A stretch of 64,000 nt of DNA from the NCBI RefSeq assembly GCF_000426045.1, contig NZ_AUEP01000003.1:248001-312000 (forward strand). The letters are read 5' to 3'. A program made the position numbers and the translations under genes. The notes under the pieces are model-generated. The model saw only the letters and a list, made by a program, of their open reading frames with translations, was not told the origin of the DNA and searched no databases. This document shows positions 27,014 to 35,550 of the stretch, in pieces (positions within the stretch are counted from its first letter, which is position 1; each line of letters begins with the position of its first letter). Origin of the DNA: Marmoricola sp. URHB0036 (GTDB taxonomy: Bacteria; Actinomycetota; Actinomycetes; Propionibacteriales; Nocardioidaceae).

Positions 27014-27350
27014 ACTCCTTCGGCATCACGGCCCACGCCACGATGTAGGCGATGATCGCGGCCGGGAAGGTGAAGACCGCGAGCAGCACGGCCAGCACCC
27101 GTACCAGGGTGGGGTCCAGCCCGAAGTAGCGGGCCAGCCCGCCGCAGACGCCGCTGATCGGGGCGTCCCACGAGGTGCGGGTCAGCCGGCGGTACGGCGG
27201 AGGCGGGTACTGCCCCTGGTAGTAGCCCGGTGTCTGGCCCTGAGCCTGACCCGGCGGTGGGGGCTGGGTCTGCGCCTGCTGGTGAGTCTGCTGGTCGGTC
27301 GACTGGTCAGTCGACTGGTCGGTCGGCTGGTTGGTCTGCTGCTCGGTCAT
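27012..27350 (-). CDS. Small PspC-domain membrane protein
   Basis: A 112-residue protein. The first 55 residues are a Gln/Thr/Pro-rich low-complexity tail with QSTDQ repeats and PPPP tracts, followed by one PspC domain (WDAPISGVCGGLARYFGLD, then a hydrophobic hairpin). It is probably an inner-membrane envelope-stress component. Its ATG overlaps the stop of the upstream membrane-protein gene by 4 nt. It is the last gene of a three-gene minus-strand operon. Confidence 0.85.
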   Translation of the reverse strand: MTEQQTNQPTDQSTDQSTDQQTHQQAQTQPPPPGQAQGQTPGYYQGQYPPPPYRRLTRTSWDAPISGVCGGLARYFGLDPTLVRVLAVLLAVFTFPAAIIAYIVAWAVMPKE

Positions 27351-27709
27351 CGGATCTCCTCGGTGGGCTCGTCGCCGTCGTCGCCGTCGTCGGCGACGTC
27401 GGTGGTCGGGTAGCTCGGCTCGGCGTACTCGGCGTACTCGGCGGTGCTGTCGTGGCTCTCGGGTGAGTACGTCGCCGGGATGTCGCGGCGGCGGCGGTTG
27501 CGGCCGTTGGCAAGGCTCGCGGCCAGGCCGACGACGCCGGCGAGGATGAGCACCGCGGGGCCGAGGACGGCCAGGTGCTCGCCACTGATCGCGTCGCTGG
27601 CGCCCAGGGCCCAGATGCCGGCGACGCCGAGGAAGAGCAATCCGAACACGAGGTGCGGGACCTTCACACTGCGGTCGGCAGGGGGCTGGTTGTAGGTGGG
27701 GTCGGACAT
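27347..27709 (-). CDS. Two-helix membrane protein of the PspC cluster
   Basis: A 120-residue protein of no named family that I recognise. A short N-terminus leads into two hydrophobic helices (about residues 17-37 and 45-66), a basic NGRNRRRR stop-transfer segment and a 45-residue acidic cytoplasmic tail with YAEYAEPSYP and many Asp/Glu. The paired Tyr motifs are notable but of unknown meaning. It lies between two PspC genes and is translationally coupled to the downstream one. Confidence 0.75.
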   Translation of the reverse strand: MSDPTYNQPPADRSVKVPHLVFGLLFLGVAGIWALGASDAISGEHLAVLGPAVLILAGVVGLAASLANGRNRRRRDIPATYSPESHDSTAEYAEYAEPSYPTTDVADDGDDGDEPTEEIR

Positions 27710-27736
27710 GGTGGTTCTCCTTCGGAAGAGCTGTGG

Positions 27737-29083
27737 TCAGGGCCGGTCGACGGTGATCTGGCCGGCGCGGGCGTCGAGGTTGAGGGTGATGGTGGGAGCG
27801 CTCGGGTCGGTCGACCCGGTGATGGTCCGCATCAGCGACTGGTCGAATCCGCTGCGCTCGGACCCGGCGACGTTGATGTCGCCGGCGAAGTGCATGTCGG
27901 CGTCGACGATGGCGTTCACACCGCGCGGCAGCGTCACGTCGATCTCACCCGCGTTCAGGTGGACGTCGATCTCCCGACCGTCGAGGGCCGCGACGTCACG
28001 GACCCGGGAGAGGTCGAGGGTGATCTGGCCGTTCGGGACGCTGTAGGTGTCCTGCACGCCGATCGAGCTGACCGGGGCCACCCTCATGGTCTCGCCGCCG
28101 GTCTGCCAGTCGGTCGAGGCCTCCACCGCACTGGTCGCACCCAGGCCGAGGCTGGCGAAGATGCCGAGCGCGATCAGGCCGCCGGGACGACCGACGAAGG
28201 CGCCGACCAGGAGCATCACCGCCGTGATGGCGACGGCCAGGGCGACGTACGCCGAGGGGTCGATCGAGTCGTTGACGTCGAAGATGCCGAGCGTCCCGAG
28301 CGCGATCGCGATCAGCGCGAGTGTCGGCCAGAACAGCACCATCCCGGTGCGCCGCGGCCGCGGCGGCGGGAGGTACGCCGGGGGAGGCGGCGGCATCCAG
28401 GCCGGCGGCGGCTGGTTGCCGCGGTAGTCGTAGCCGGTCTGGTAGCGGGCCGTGGGGTAGGGATCGGTCTGCGTGTCGGTGGTGCTCATGGTCGTTCCTT
28501 CCTGCGGAGCAGAGGTCGGGGCATAGGTGGGCGTGGCCGCAGCGGTGGCAGGGGGAGCAGTGCCCCAGGGCGGCGGCGGGGGCGGCGCGTTGCGGCGGCG
28601 CTGGTCGCGCGTCGCGAAGATGGCGACCACGACCACCGCGATCACCAGGAGCGGGAAGGGGAAGCCCCAGCCCCAGCCGTGGTTGAAGAACGGAGTGCCG
28701 AACACGATCATCAGGGCGATCGCGCCGGTCGCGATCAGCACGACCTTGAGGACCTCCGAGTTCATCGCGATCGGGGCGTCCTTCTCCCCGTCCTCGGGGA
28801 CGAACAGCCAGACGACGCCGTACACCAGGATCCCGGCGCCACCGAAGAAGGTGAGCACGACGAGCAGCACCCGGATGACGGTCGGGTCGATGTCGAAGTG
28901 ACGACCCAGACCTCCGGCCACACCGGCGATGTAGCGGTCGGTGCGGCTGCGGCGAAGACGGTTGACGTCGCGCATCTGCTGGCCGCTGACGCGGGGACCC
29001 TGGTTGGGTGCGTCGGCGGTGCCGGTGGCGTTGCCCTGCTGGGGGCCACCGGGGGTGTCTCTGGGCTCGTTCATGTCATCCAT
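27737..29083 (-). CDS. Large PspC-domain protein with LiaF-like C-terminal domain
   Basis: A 448-residue membrane protein. The PspC domain lies at about 48-100 (RYIAGVAGGLGRHFDID plus helix hairpin), followed by further hydrophobic helices, a long Pro-rich linker with PPPPPP tracts, more helices near residues 250-320 and a soluble beta-rich end (GREIDVHLNAGEIDVTLPRG). That end resembles LiaF/DUF2154-type adhesin domains of envelope-stress sensing systems. It starts 116 nt from, and divergent to, the PspC histidine kinase. An in-frame ATG 9 nt downstream could be used instead. Confidence 0.85.
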   Translation of the reverse strand: MDDMNEPRDTPGGPQQGNATGTADAPNQGPRVSGQQMRDVNRLRRSRTDRYIAGVAGGLGRHFDIDPTVIRVLLVVLTFFGGAGILVYGVVWLFVPEDGEKDAPIAMNSEVLKVVLIATGAIALMIVFGTPFFNHGWGWGFPFPLLVIAVVVVAIFATRDQRRRNAPPPPPPWGTAPPATAAATPTYAPTSAPQEGTTMSTTDTQTDPYPTARYQTGYDYRGNQPPPAWMPPPPPAYLPPPRPRRTGMVLFWPTLALIAIALGTLGIFDVNDSIDPSAYVALAVAITAVMLLVGAFVGRPGGLIALGIFASLGLGATSAVEASTDWQTGGETMRVAPVSSIGVQDTYSVPNGQITLDLSRVRDVAALDGREIDVHLNAGEIDVTLPRGVNAIVDADMHFAGDINVAGSERSGFDQSLMRTITGSTDPSAPTITLNLDARAGQITVDRP

Positions 29084-29199
29084 CGTGTCCGCCCGCGCGG
29101 TCAGGCGGTATCGGGGAGAGTCCTGATATCTGGGGCCTTTCGTCTGAGGGTGTTCACCTGATGTGGGCTCAGGGGCCCGGGTGACACGATGTGCAGGTC

Positions 29200-30489
29200 A
29201 TGAACCCGACTGCTTCCCCGTCGTACGCACCTCGACGTGCCTACCGGTCCACCGACGACCGGTGGCTCGGCGGTGTCGCGTCCGGGCTGGCCCAGCACCT
29301 CGGGCTGCCGGCGTTGTGGGTGCGCATCGGCCTATTGGCGCTGGTCGCCTTCGGCGGCTTCGGTGCGGTGCTGTACGCCGGCCTCTGGATGTTCATGCCG
29401 ACCCAACGGCACACCACCCCGCAGGCACCCGGCCTGGACGCGGCCAGTCGTCAGGGCAAGCGGGGCGGCCGTCGAGAGCGCCGGCTGGCCGACTACGGAC
29501 CGCTCGTCGCGGTCGGCGCGATCGCGATCGGCGTACTCCTGCTCGTGACGCTGGCCACCGGCCAGAGCCTCTCCTTCGGGCCGCTGCTGCTGGCCGGTGC
29601 CGGTGTGGCCGTGCTGTGGTGGCAGGCCGACGAGGCGCAGCGGCAGCGGTGGCTGGACCCGTCGCGACGGATGAACCCGTTGCGCGCGATCGTCGGTGGC
29701 GGAGGCTGGAAGGCCTGGCTGCGGATCGTCGCCGGCCTGATGCTGCTGATCGGCGCGATCGTGCTGTTCTCCTTGCGATCGGGAAGCCTCAGCGTCGCGC
29801 TCAACGTCGGCCTGGCCGCGGCCTTCGGGATCCTCGGCCTCGGCTTCATGGTCGGGCCGTGGCTGCTGCGCCTGTCCTCCGACCTCAGCGAGGAGCGCGA
29901 GGCCCGGGTGCGTTCGGAGGAACGCGCTGACGTCGCCGCCCACCTCCACGACTCGGTGCTGCAGACCCTGGCGCTGATCCAGCGCTCGGCCGGTGACCCG
30001 GCCACCGTCACGCGGCTGGCCCGCGCGCAGGAGCGTGACCTCCGGTCGTGGCTGTTCGACTCCTCGGCCGAAGGACCGGCCACCCTCGCGGCCGCCCTGC
30101 GCGCCGTCGCGGCCGAGGTCGAGGACGCGCACGGCGTGCACGTCGAGGTCGTCTGCGTCGGCGACGCCCCGGTGTCCGAGGAGGACCGCCCGCTCGTGCT
30201 GGCGACCCGCGAGGCGATCACCAACGCGGCCAAGCACTCCGGGGTCAGCACGGTCGACGTCTACGCCGAGGCCACCCCGAGCGGAGTCGAGGTGTTCGTA
30301 CGCGATCGGGGCACCGGCTTCGACGCCGAACACGTCGCCGACGACCGCCAGGGGATCCGGGGCAGCATCGTCGGGCGCATGGAGCGCCACGGCGGTACCG
30401 GCACGGTCCGCAGCGTCCCGGGGGAGGGCACCGAGGTCCGGCTCTCCCTCCCCACACGTGTCAACCGACCCAAGGAGACCACCCCATGA
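29200..30489 (+). CDS. PspC-domain sensor histidine kinase (NarL/LiaS type)
   Basis: A 429-residue membrane kinase. The N-terminal PspC domain (about 15-70, DRWLGGVASGLAQHLGLP) is followed by three to five hydrophobic segments, then HisKA_3 with the phospho-acceptor in AAHLHDSVLQTL (His250) and an HATPase_c domain (REAITNAAKHSG N-box, DRGTGFD G-box). There is no classical sensor domain, so the PspC and membrane helices must sense envelope state. The ATG at 29200 is chosen over a GTG 9 nt upstream. Its stop overlaps the response regulator start (ATGA). Confidence 0.93.
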   Translation: MNPTASPSYAPRRAYRSTDDRWLGGVASGLAQHLGLPALWVRIGLLALVAFGGFGAVLYAGLWMFMPTQRHTTPQAPGLDAASRQGKRGGRRERRLADYGPLVAVGAIAIGVLLLVTLATGQSLSFGPLLLAGAGVAVLWWQADEAQRQRWLDPSRRMNPLRAIVGGGGWKAWLRIVAGLMLLIGAIVLFSLRSGSLSVALNVGLAAAFGILGLGFMVGPWLLRLSSDLSEEREARVRSEERADVAAHLHDSVLQTLALIQRSAGDPATVTRLARAQERDLRSWLFDSSAEGPATLAAALRAVAAEVEDAHGVHVEVVCVGDAPVSEEDRPLVLATREAITNAAKHSGVSTVDVYAEATPSGVEVFVRDRGTGFDAEHVADDRQGIRGSIVGRMERHGGTGTVRSVPGEGTEVRLSLPTRVNRPKETTP

Positions 30490-31127
30490 GCCCCCGAACC
30501 GTCGTCATCGTCGACGACCACGCCATGTTCCGCACCGGGGTGCGTTCCGAGCTCGGCACCGCCGTCAACGTGCTCGCCGAGGCGGCCGACGTGGACCAGG
30601 CCGTGCAGGCTGTCATCTCCCACCAGCCCGAGGTCGTGCTGCTCGACGTACACCTCCCCGGCGGAGGCGGCGCCGAGGTGATGCGCCGTACGACGGGAAA
30701 GGCGGGGAACACCCGCTTCCTGGCCCTCTCGGTCTCCGACGCCGCCGAGGACGTGATCGGCACCATCCGCGCCGGCGCCCGCGGCTACGTCACCAAGACC
30801 ATCACCGGCCCCGAGCTGGTCGCCGCGATCGAGCGCGTGGCCCAGGGCGACGCCGTGTTCTCCCCGCGCCTGGCCGGCTTCGTCCTCGACGCCTTCGCCG
30901 GCACCATCGAGGTCGCCGCCGTCGACGAGGATCTCGACCGCCTCACCGAGCGCGAGCGCGAGGTGATGCGCCTCATCGCCCGCGGCTACTCCTACAAGGA
31001 GGTCGGCGCCGAGCTGTTCATCTCGATCAAGACCGTCGAGACCCACATGTCATCGGTACTCCGCAAGCTCCAGCTCTCCTCACGCCACGAGCTCACCCGG
31101 TGGGCCACGGACCGCCGCCTGCTCTGA
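30486..31127 (+). CDS. LuxR/NarL-family response regulator
   Basis: A 213-residue partner of the preceding kinase: receiver domain with the phospho-acceptor at Asp54 (VVLLDVHLP) and acidic pair DD at 10-11, then a LuxR-type HTH (LTEREREVMRLIARGYSYKEV...TVETHMSSVLRKL). The ATG overlaps the kinase stop by 4 nt. The pair likely controls the divergent PspC operon and/or its own expression, by analogy with LiaRS/VraSR. Confidence 0.95.
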   Translation: MSPRTVVIVDDHAMFRTGVRSELGTAVNVLAEAADVDQAVQAVISHQPEVVLLDVHLPGGGGAEVMRRTTGKAGNTRFLALSVSDAAEDVIGTIRAGARGYVTKTITGPELVAAIERVAQGDAVFSPRLAGFVLDAFAGTIEVAAVDEDLDRLTEREREVMRLIARGYSYKEVGAELFISIKTVETHMSSVLRKLQLSSRHELTRWATDRRLL

Positions 31128-31180
31128 AGCAGATCGAATTCGGCTTGATCCGATCGGCCCCACATCTGGATAATCATCGA

Positions 31181-31957
31181 GTGTTGTTCCATCGGTACGT
31201 CGCCCTTGGAGATTCCCAGACCGAGGGGATGAACGATCTCGACGCACACGGGGGCATCCGTGGGTGGGCGGACCGGTTTGCCGTGTACCTGGCCGAGCGC
31301 AACCCGGACCTGCTGTACGCGAACCTTGCCATCAGGGGCCGCCGGACGAGGCGGATCCGTGCTGACCAGCTGGAGCCGGCGCTCGGGCTGAACCCCGATC
31401 TGGCCAGTGTCATGGCGGGCGCGAACGACGTGTTGGGCTCGTTCGACCTGGAAGAGACGATGACCGACCTGGAGGACATGTACGCCGCGTTGCGCGGCAT
31501 CGGCGCCACTGTCATCGGCTGCACGTTCCCGGACCCAGGTGCCAGCTTCAGCATCGCGCGGCGCCTGACGCCGCGGGTGCGCGCGCTCAATGCCGCCATC
31601 CGGGACGCGGCCGCCCGTCACGGTGTGGTGCTCGTCGACTTCGAGGCCTACCCGGCGGTCAACGACCCCCGTTGGTGGACCCACGACCGGCTGCATCTCA
31701 ACACGGCCGGGCACACCCGTCTCGCCGTCGCGTTCGCCGACGTGCTCGGCGTACGCCCGGACCCGTCGTGGCAGGAGTCGTTGCCGCCGCTGTCGCCGCG
31801 CGCGTGGTGGCGAAGCAGCGTCGAGGATGCCGAGTGGCTCGCTCGTTTCTGGGTGCCGTGGTTCGTGCGACACGTCCGAGGTCGCTCGACCGGTGACAAC
31901 CGCCTGCCCAAGCGCCCCGCCCTCGAACCCGTGGCCCAGATCGTCGATCCGTCTTAG
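31181..31957 (+). CDS. SGNH/GDSL-family hydrolase
   Basis: A 258-residue esterase or lipase-like protein: block I VALGDSQTEG with the nucleophile Ser12, block II Gly in a LAIRGRR stretch, block III GAND and block V DRLHLNTAGH with the catalytic Asp and His. No signal peptide, so it is probably cytosolic. The GTG start fits a leaderless transcript, with GATAAT at 31169-31174 six nt upstream. The frame is open far upstream through the kinase and regulator genes, which is only a GC-rich shadow. A C-terminal extension of about 60 residues is unassigned. Confidence 0.88.
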   Translation: MLFHRYVALGDSQTEGMNDLDAHGGIRGWADRFAVYLAERNPDLLYANLAIRGRRTRRIRADQLEPALGLNPDLASVMAGANDVLGSFDLEETMTDLEDMYAALRGIGATVIGCTFPDPGASFSIARRLTPRVRALNAAIRDAAARHGVVLVDFEAYPAVNDPRWWTHDRLHLNTAGHTRLAVAFADVLGVRPDPSWQESLPPLSPRAWWRSSVEDAEWLARFWVPWFVRHVRGRSTGDNRLPKRPALEPVAQIVDPS

Positions 31958-32173
31958 CCGTAGGGCAGGTCGCCATTGCTCAGTCGTGCCGCGCTGGATG
32001 CGTCTTTCGCCGAGCATCGGGTACTGAGTTGGCTGCGTGTCCGTCGAGTCTCTCCTTCGGGTGAGACACGCTCACGCCCGCGGGTGCGAGCACGGCGGGC
32101 ACGCCCCACGTCTCACCACCCTCGTCATGCCGATGAACGAAGCGTGTGCGCAGTCGACGCATGAGTCGAGCAG

Positions 32174-32473
32174 TCAGGAAGCGCTGTCCTGTGGATCAGC
32201 GACCGCCCGAGGAACTCGGACCGATGGTCCCTTCCGCGGTTGAGTTCGCAGTCCCCTCACACAGCGCGTCGCCACCAGCTCTTGAGCGATCTCATAGACC
32301 TTGCGCCTGTGATCTGATGCGAGCCGGACCAGCGTGCGGAACGCCGCGTCGGCATCGATCTCGTAGCGCTCCATCACGATGCCAGTGGCCTGCCCCAGCA
32401 CGGTGCGGTGCTCCAAGGCCACCAACAGGTGAGCGATGCGCTCGTCAGCCTCGGCGGGATCCTGCTCCTCCAC
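32174..32473 (-). CDS. Small ANTAR-domain protein
   Basis: A 99-residue protein that is almost all ANTAR domain (ALEHRTVLGQATGIVMERYE, then ALDHRRKVYEIA-like helix), the RNA-binding output that causes transcription antitermination. No GAF or receiver domain is attached. I chose the GTG at 32473 because TATATT (32480-32485) ends exactly 6 nt before it, a leaderless arrangement; a TTG at 32521 would add 16 residues. An orphan receiver gene lies 83 nt upstream on the same strand and could form a split two-component antiterminator with it. Confidence 0.8.
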   Translation of the reverse strand: MEEQDPAEADERIAHLLVALEHRTVLGQATGIVMERYEIDADAAFRTLVRLASDHRRKVYEIAQELVATRCVRGLRTQPRKGPSVRVPRAVADPQDSAS

Positions 32474-32556
32474 AGTAGAAATATATGACGTGGAGCGACC
32501 AGCGACACTGCGGGTTTGCAACGGCCTTTGCCACCCCGACCGGTACCTGAGAGCAC

Positions 32557-33003
32557 CTAGTCCAGGGGGGTGGGTGCACCTCGACCCGTGCTGGCACGTT
32601 CGCGGCGTTCGAGCTGGACCTCCACGACCTCGCGAAGCGTCGCGACGAACTCCTCGACCGCGCCGCCTTTGCGGATGTACCCATGGGCTCGATGCTCCAC
32701 CGCACTCGGCGCGGCCGCAGTTTCCGCAATCCCGCTGAGCATGACGACGATGGACTCCGGTGAGTCGTGCCGGGCCTGGCGCAGCACCTGCAGCCCATCC
32801 ATCTCCGGCATGGCGATGTCGAGCAGAACCACGTCGGGTTGATGCTCGTGGATCACCTGCAGGGCTTCCTCGCCGTTGGCCGCTTCCGCGACGACTTCGA
32901 AGTCGTGCTGACGTTCGAGCGCCAAGCGGTACACGAGTCGGATGTCCTCGGAGTCATCGACGATCACCACCCGGTGAGCGACCGTGCCCTCGGTTGGGTC
33001 CAT
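32557..33003 (-). CDS. Single-domain response regulator (orphan receiver)
   Basis: A 148-residue receiver with the acidic pair DD (16-17), phospho-acceptor Asp62 (VVLLDIAMP), the switch Ser in MLSG and the conserved Lys in YIRKGG. It ends about 20 residues after the fold, with no output domain. No kinase gene is adjacent. The ATG at 33003 follows GAGGTG. The start could be placed far upstream in an open frame, but only this one gives a normal receiver N-terminus. Confidence 0.88.
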   Translation of the reverse strand: MDPTEGTVAHRVVIVDDSEDIRLVYRLALERQHDFEVVAEAANGEEALQVIHEHQPDVVLLDIAMPEMDGLQVLRQARHDSPESIVVMLSGIAETAAAPSAVEHRAHGYIRKGGAVEEFVATLREVVEVQLERRERASTGRGAPTPLD

Positions 33004-33314
33004 CCGTGCACCTCGTGTCCGGTTCGTACGGGGTCCGGGACGTGTACCCGGATCAGGTGCCGATATGTCCGACTCACGTGGTGGGTGAGGCTTGGGACGT
33101 CCGCACTCATCCACAACATAGAGGCTCGACTTGTGGGGCACCAGACGACAGGAGTCCGCGGTCCCTCGCAGTCGGGGCGCGCGTGCTCCTGGCCCCGAAG
33201 AGCGGTGCCGGGGGCTGCGTCTCGGGAAACCCGACCGTCGCAAACGGGAACATCGGGCGCATGGGATTCCTTGGGGCAGGAGAGACATTCCTCGATTCAA
33301 CCAAGGGAGACCGC
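33004..33314. other. Intergenic spacer, 311 nt
   Basis: A divergent promoter region between the orphan receiver (minus) and the aldo/keto reductase (plus). It is visibly less GC-rich than its neighbours. I see no ORF with plausible codon use, no strong inverted repeat and no RNA gene in it. Confidence 0.5.
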
Positions 33315-34175
33315 GTGACCGAGAATCTTGCTGCCCCGTCCGGCACCTTCGAGCTGGGCGGTGACCTGCCCGTCGTACGTCTCGGCTACGGCACCATGCA
33401 GCTGCCCGGGGAGGGCGTCTGGGGTCCGCCGCGGGACCACGACGAGGCACTTCGGGTGCTGCGCAGGGCGGTCGAGATCGGGATCACCTTCTTCGACACC
33501 GCTGACTCCTACGGTCCCTATGTCGCGGAAGACCTGCTGCGCGAGGCCCTGCACCCGTACGCCGACGACGTGGTCGTCGCGACCAAGGCCGGCCTGACCC
33601 GCCAAGGTCCGGGCCTGTGGACCCCGCTGGGGCAGCCGGCGTACCTGCGCCAGGAGGTCGAGCTGAGCCTGCGCCGTCTCGGCCTGGACCGCATCGACCT
33701 GTTCCAGCTGCACCGCATCGACCCGGCGTACCCGGTGGCCGACCAGGTCGGCGAGCTCAAGCAGCTCCAGGACGAGGGCAAGATCCGCCACATCGGGCTC
33801 TCCGAGGTCAGCGTCGAGGACCTCCAAGAGGCCCAGAAGACGGCCGAGATCGTGTCGGTGCAGAACCTCTACAACCTCGCCAACCGCGACGCCGAGGAGC
33901 TCCTCGACCACTGCACCAGGGAGAACATCGGCTTCATCCCGTGGTTCCCGCTGGCCACCGGCGAGCTCTCCAGCGCCGACGGTCCCCTGGCCGCGGCCGC
34001 CAAGGAGCACGACGCCACCCCGTCACAGCTGGCGCTCGCGTGGCTGCTGAAGCGGTCGCCCGTCATGCTCCCGATCCCGGGCACCTCGAGCGTCGACCAC
34101 CTCGACTCCAACACCGCCGCGGCGGCGATCGAGCTGACCGACGCGGAGTTCGAGGCGCTCAGCTCGGCTGCGTGA
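33315..34175 (+). CDS. Aldo/keto reductase
   Basis: A 286-residue NADPH-dependent (alpha/beta)8 oxidoreductase. The catalytic tetrad is visible: Asp and Tyr in FDTADSYGP, Lys in VVATKAG and His in FQLHRID. The C-terminal PIPGTSSVDHLDSN loop binds the cofactor phosphate. The GTG start follows AAGGGAGA. It is monocistronic, with a hairpin after the stop. Confidence 0.94.
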   Translation: MTENLAAPSGTFELGGDLPVVRLGYGTMQLPGEGVWGPPRDHDEALRVLRRAVEIGITFFDTADSYGPYVAEDLLREALHPYADDVVVATKAGLTRQGPGLWTPLGQPAYLRQEVELSLRRLGLDRIDLFQLHRIDPAYPVADQVGELKQLQDEGKIRHIGLSEVSVEDLQEAQKTAEIVSVQNLYNLANRDAEELLDHCTRENIGFIPWFPLATGELSSADGPLAAAAKEHDATPSQLALAWLLKRSPVMLPIPGTSSVDHLDSNTAAAAIELTDAEFEALSSAA

Positions 34176-34192
34176 ACCGCCGACAGCTCTCG

Positions 34193-34209
34193 GGCTGACC
34201 GGTTCAGCC
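34193..34209 (+). terminator. Hairpin after the aldo/keto reductase gene
   Basis: GGCTGA (34193-34198) pairs with TCAGCC (34204-34209) across a 5-nt loop, 18 nt after the stop codon. Confidence 0.5.
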
Positions 34210-34320
34210 GCCGAGGGAGCCGACCGCACGGGCGACCAGCAGCAGGGAGACCAGCAGCGCGGCGGTTGCCGGCGTGTCTTCGAAGTGCGGCGGGTCTCCC
34301 CAGCCTCCTAGGCTCGATCC

Positions 34321-34791
34321 ATGACTGTGCATCCCAGCGAGGCCACCAACCCTGACGCATCGAGGTACGTCGAGCTCACGCGCCAGGGCAAAGCCCGTTA
34401 CGTCGCGACCAACCGCCGAGGCGGGTCCATCGAGGTCGGCGAGGGCGACGACGCTGCCTTCACGCCGGTCGAGCTCCTACTCTCTGCCCTCGCGGCGTGC
34501 ACTGCGATGGATGTCGACTACATCGTTGGCAAGCGCGCCGAGGCCGAGTCGGGCCGGCTCAGCTCCAGCGCTCGCAAGGTCCGCGATGGCGCAGGCAACC
34601 ACCTCGTCGACATCGAGGTCGTTCTTGACCTGCGCTATCCCGAGGACGCAGGGGGTGACGCCGCCCGGAGCATCCTCCCGATAGCGCTCGAGCGGTCCAA
34701 CGATCGGCTCTGTACGGTCGGCCGGACAGTGCAGCTCGGCACCCCGGTCCTGGTCACCCTGGCGCGGCCATCCGAACTCTCCGACGACTGA
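34321..34791 (+). CDS. OsmC/Ohr-family protein
   Basis: A 156-residue peroxiredoxin-like protein of the OsmC superfamily, which reduces organic hydroperoxides with a Cys pair. The peroxidatic Cys is in LLSALAACTAMDV (about residue 60) and the resolving Cys in NDRLCTVG (about residue 121). The start is leaderless-like: TAGGCT at 34309-34314 ends 6 nt before the ATG. It probably contributes to peroxide or thiol stress handling. Confidence 0.9.
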   Translation: MTVHPSEATNPDASRYVELTRQGKARYVATNRRGGSIEVGEGDDAAFTPVELLLSALAACTAMDVDYIVGKRAEAESGRLSSSARKVRDGAGNHLVDIEVVLDLRYPEDAGGDAARSILPIALERSNDRLCTVGRTVQLGTPVLVTLARPSELSDD

Positions 34792-34957
34792 GCACGTTGT
34801 CGGGCTTCATGAGTGGCAGCGCCGCGGCCGCCCTTCGATATGGCGCTCGGGTGAGCGAGATCGGGTCATCTCGAAAAAAGTTCTGCTGAAGTGTCGTATC
34901 CGGTGCTCGCCGTTCGTGGTGGGTCCAAGGAACATACCCACACAGAGGAGAACCAAG

Positions 34958-35530
34958 ATGCGCACCCTGATCGTCACCGCCTTCGTCTCGCTCGACGGCG
35001 TCATGGAAGCACCCGGCGGCGAGCCCGGCTATAGGAACAGCGGCTGGACCTTCAAGGACATCAAGCACGTGGATGAGTCCTACGAGATCAAGGGCCGCGA
35101 GCAGGAAGAGGCAGCAGCCATGATGATCGGCCGGGTCAGCTACGAGGCGTTCTCCCCGGTCTGGCCGGACCTCGACTACTTCGCCGGCTACAAGGCCATG
35201 CCGAAGTACGTGGTCTCCACAACCCTCCAGGAGTCCGATCTGGTGACGAACTGGGGCGACGTCCACATCCTGCGTTCCACCGACGACGTGGCCGCACTCA
35301 AGGAGACCGAGGGGGGACCGATCATCATCCACGGCAGCGCCCGGCTCGGCGCCAACCTTGCAGACGTCGGCTTGGTCGACCGCTACAACTTGCTCGTCTT
35401 CCCGACCCTGCTCGGTGCCGGCAAGCGGCTGTTCAGCAGCACCGACAAGGACAAGCAGATGCTGACCGTGGTCGAGAGCGAGTCATACTCCAACGGCCTG
35501 CACAAGCTCGTGTACGACGTCGTCAGGTGA
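34958..35530 (+). CDS. Dihydrofolate reductase-family protein (RibD C-terminal type)
   Basis: A 190-residue NADPH reductase fold of the RibD_C/YwjB group, not a housekeeping FolA. It begins MRTLIVTAFVSLDGVMEAPG and contains MMIGRVSYEAF and the late IIIHGSARLGANL cofactor loop. The ATG at 34958 follows GAGGAG at 8 nt. The substrate is unknown; such genes are common single-gene accessory reductases in actinobacteria. Confidence 0.88.
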   Translation: MRTLIVTAFVSLDGVMEAPGGEPGYRNSGWTFKDIKHVDESYEIKGREQEEAAAMMIGRVSYEAFSPVWPDLDYFAGYKAMPKYVVSTTLQESDLVTNWGDVHILRSTDDVAALKETEGGPIIIHGSARLGANLADVGLVDRYNLLVFPTLLGAGKRLFSSTDKDKQMLTVVESESYSNGLHKLVYDVVR

Positions 35531-35550
35531 ACCCAGCAGAAGCAGGGCGA

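Noticed and set aside
29993-31180. Upstream extension of the SGNH hydrolase frame
   Set aside because: It runs through the kinase and response regulator genes in another frame; the hydrolase fold begins at 31181 with a leaderless promoter.
32048-32067. GTCTC/GAGAC hairpin in the 31958-32173 spacer
   Set aside because: Only a 5-bp stem with a 10-nt loop; not convincing as a terminator or RNA gene.
34204-34332. 42-codon minus-strand ORF with one hydrophobic helix
   Set aside because: It starts inside the OsmC gene, has no ribosome site and covers a terminator-like hairpin. Too short and unsupported, though the helix-like end (ALLVSLLLVARAVGSLGG) is curious.
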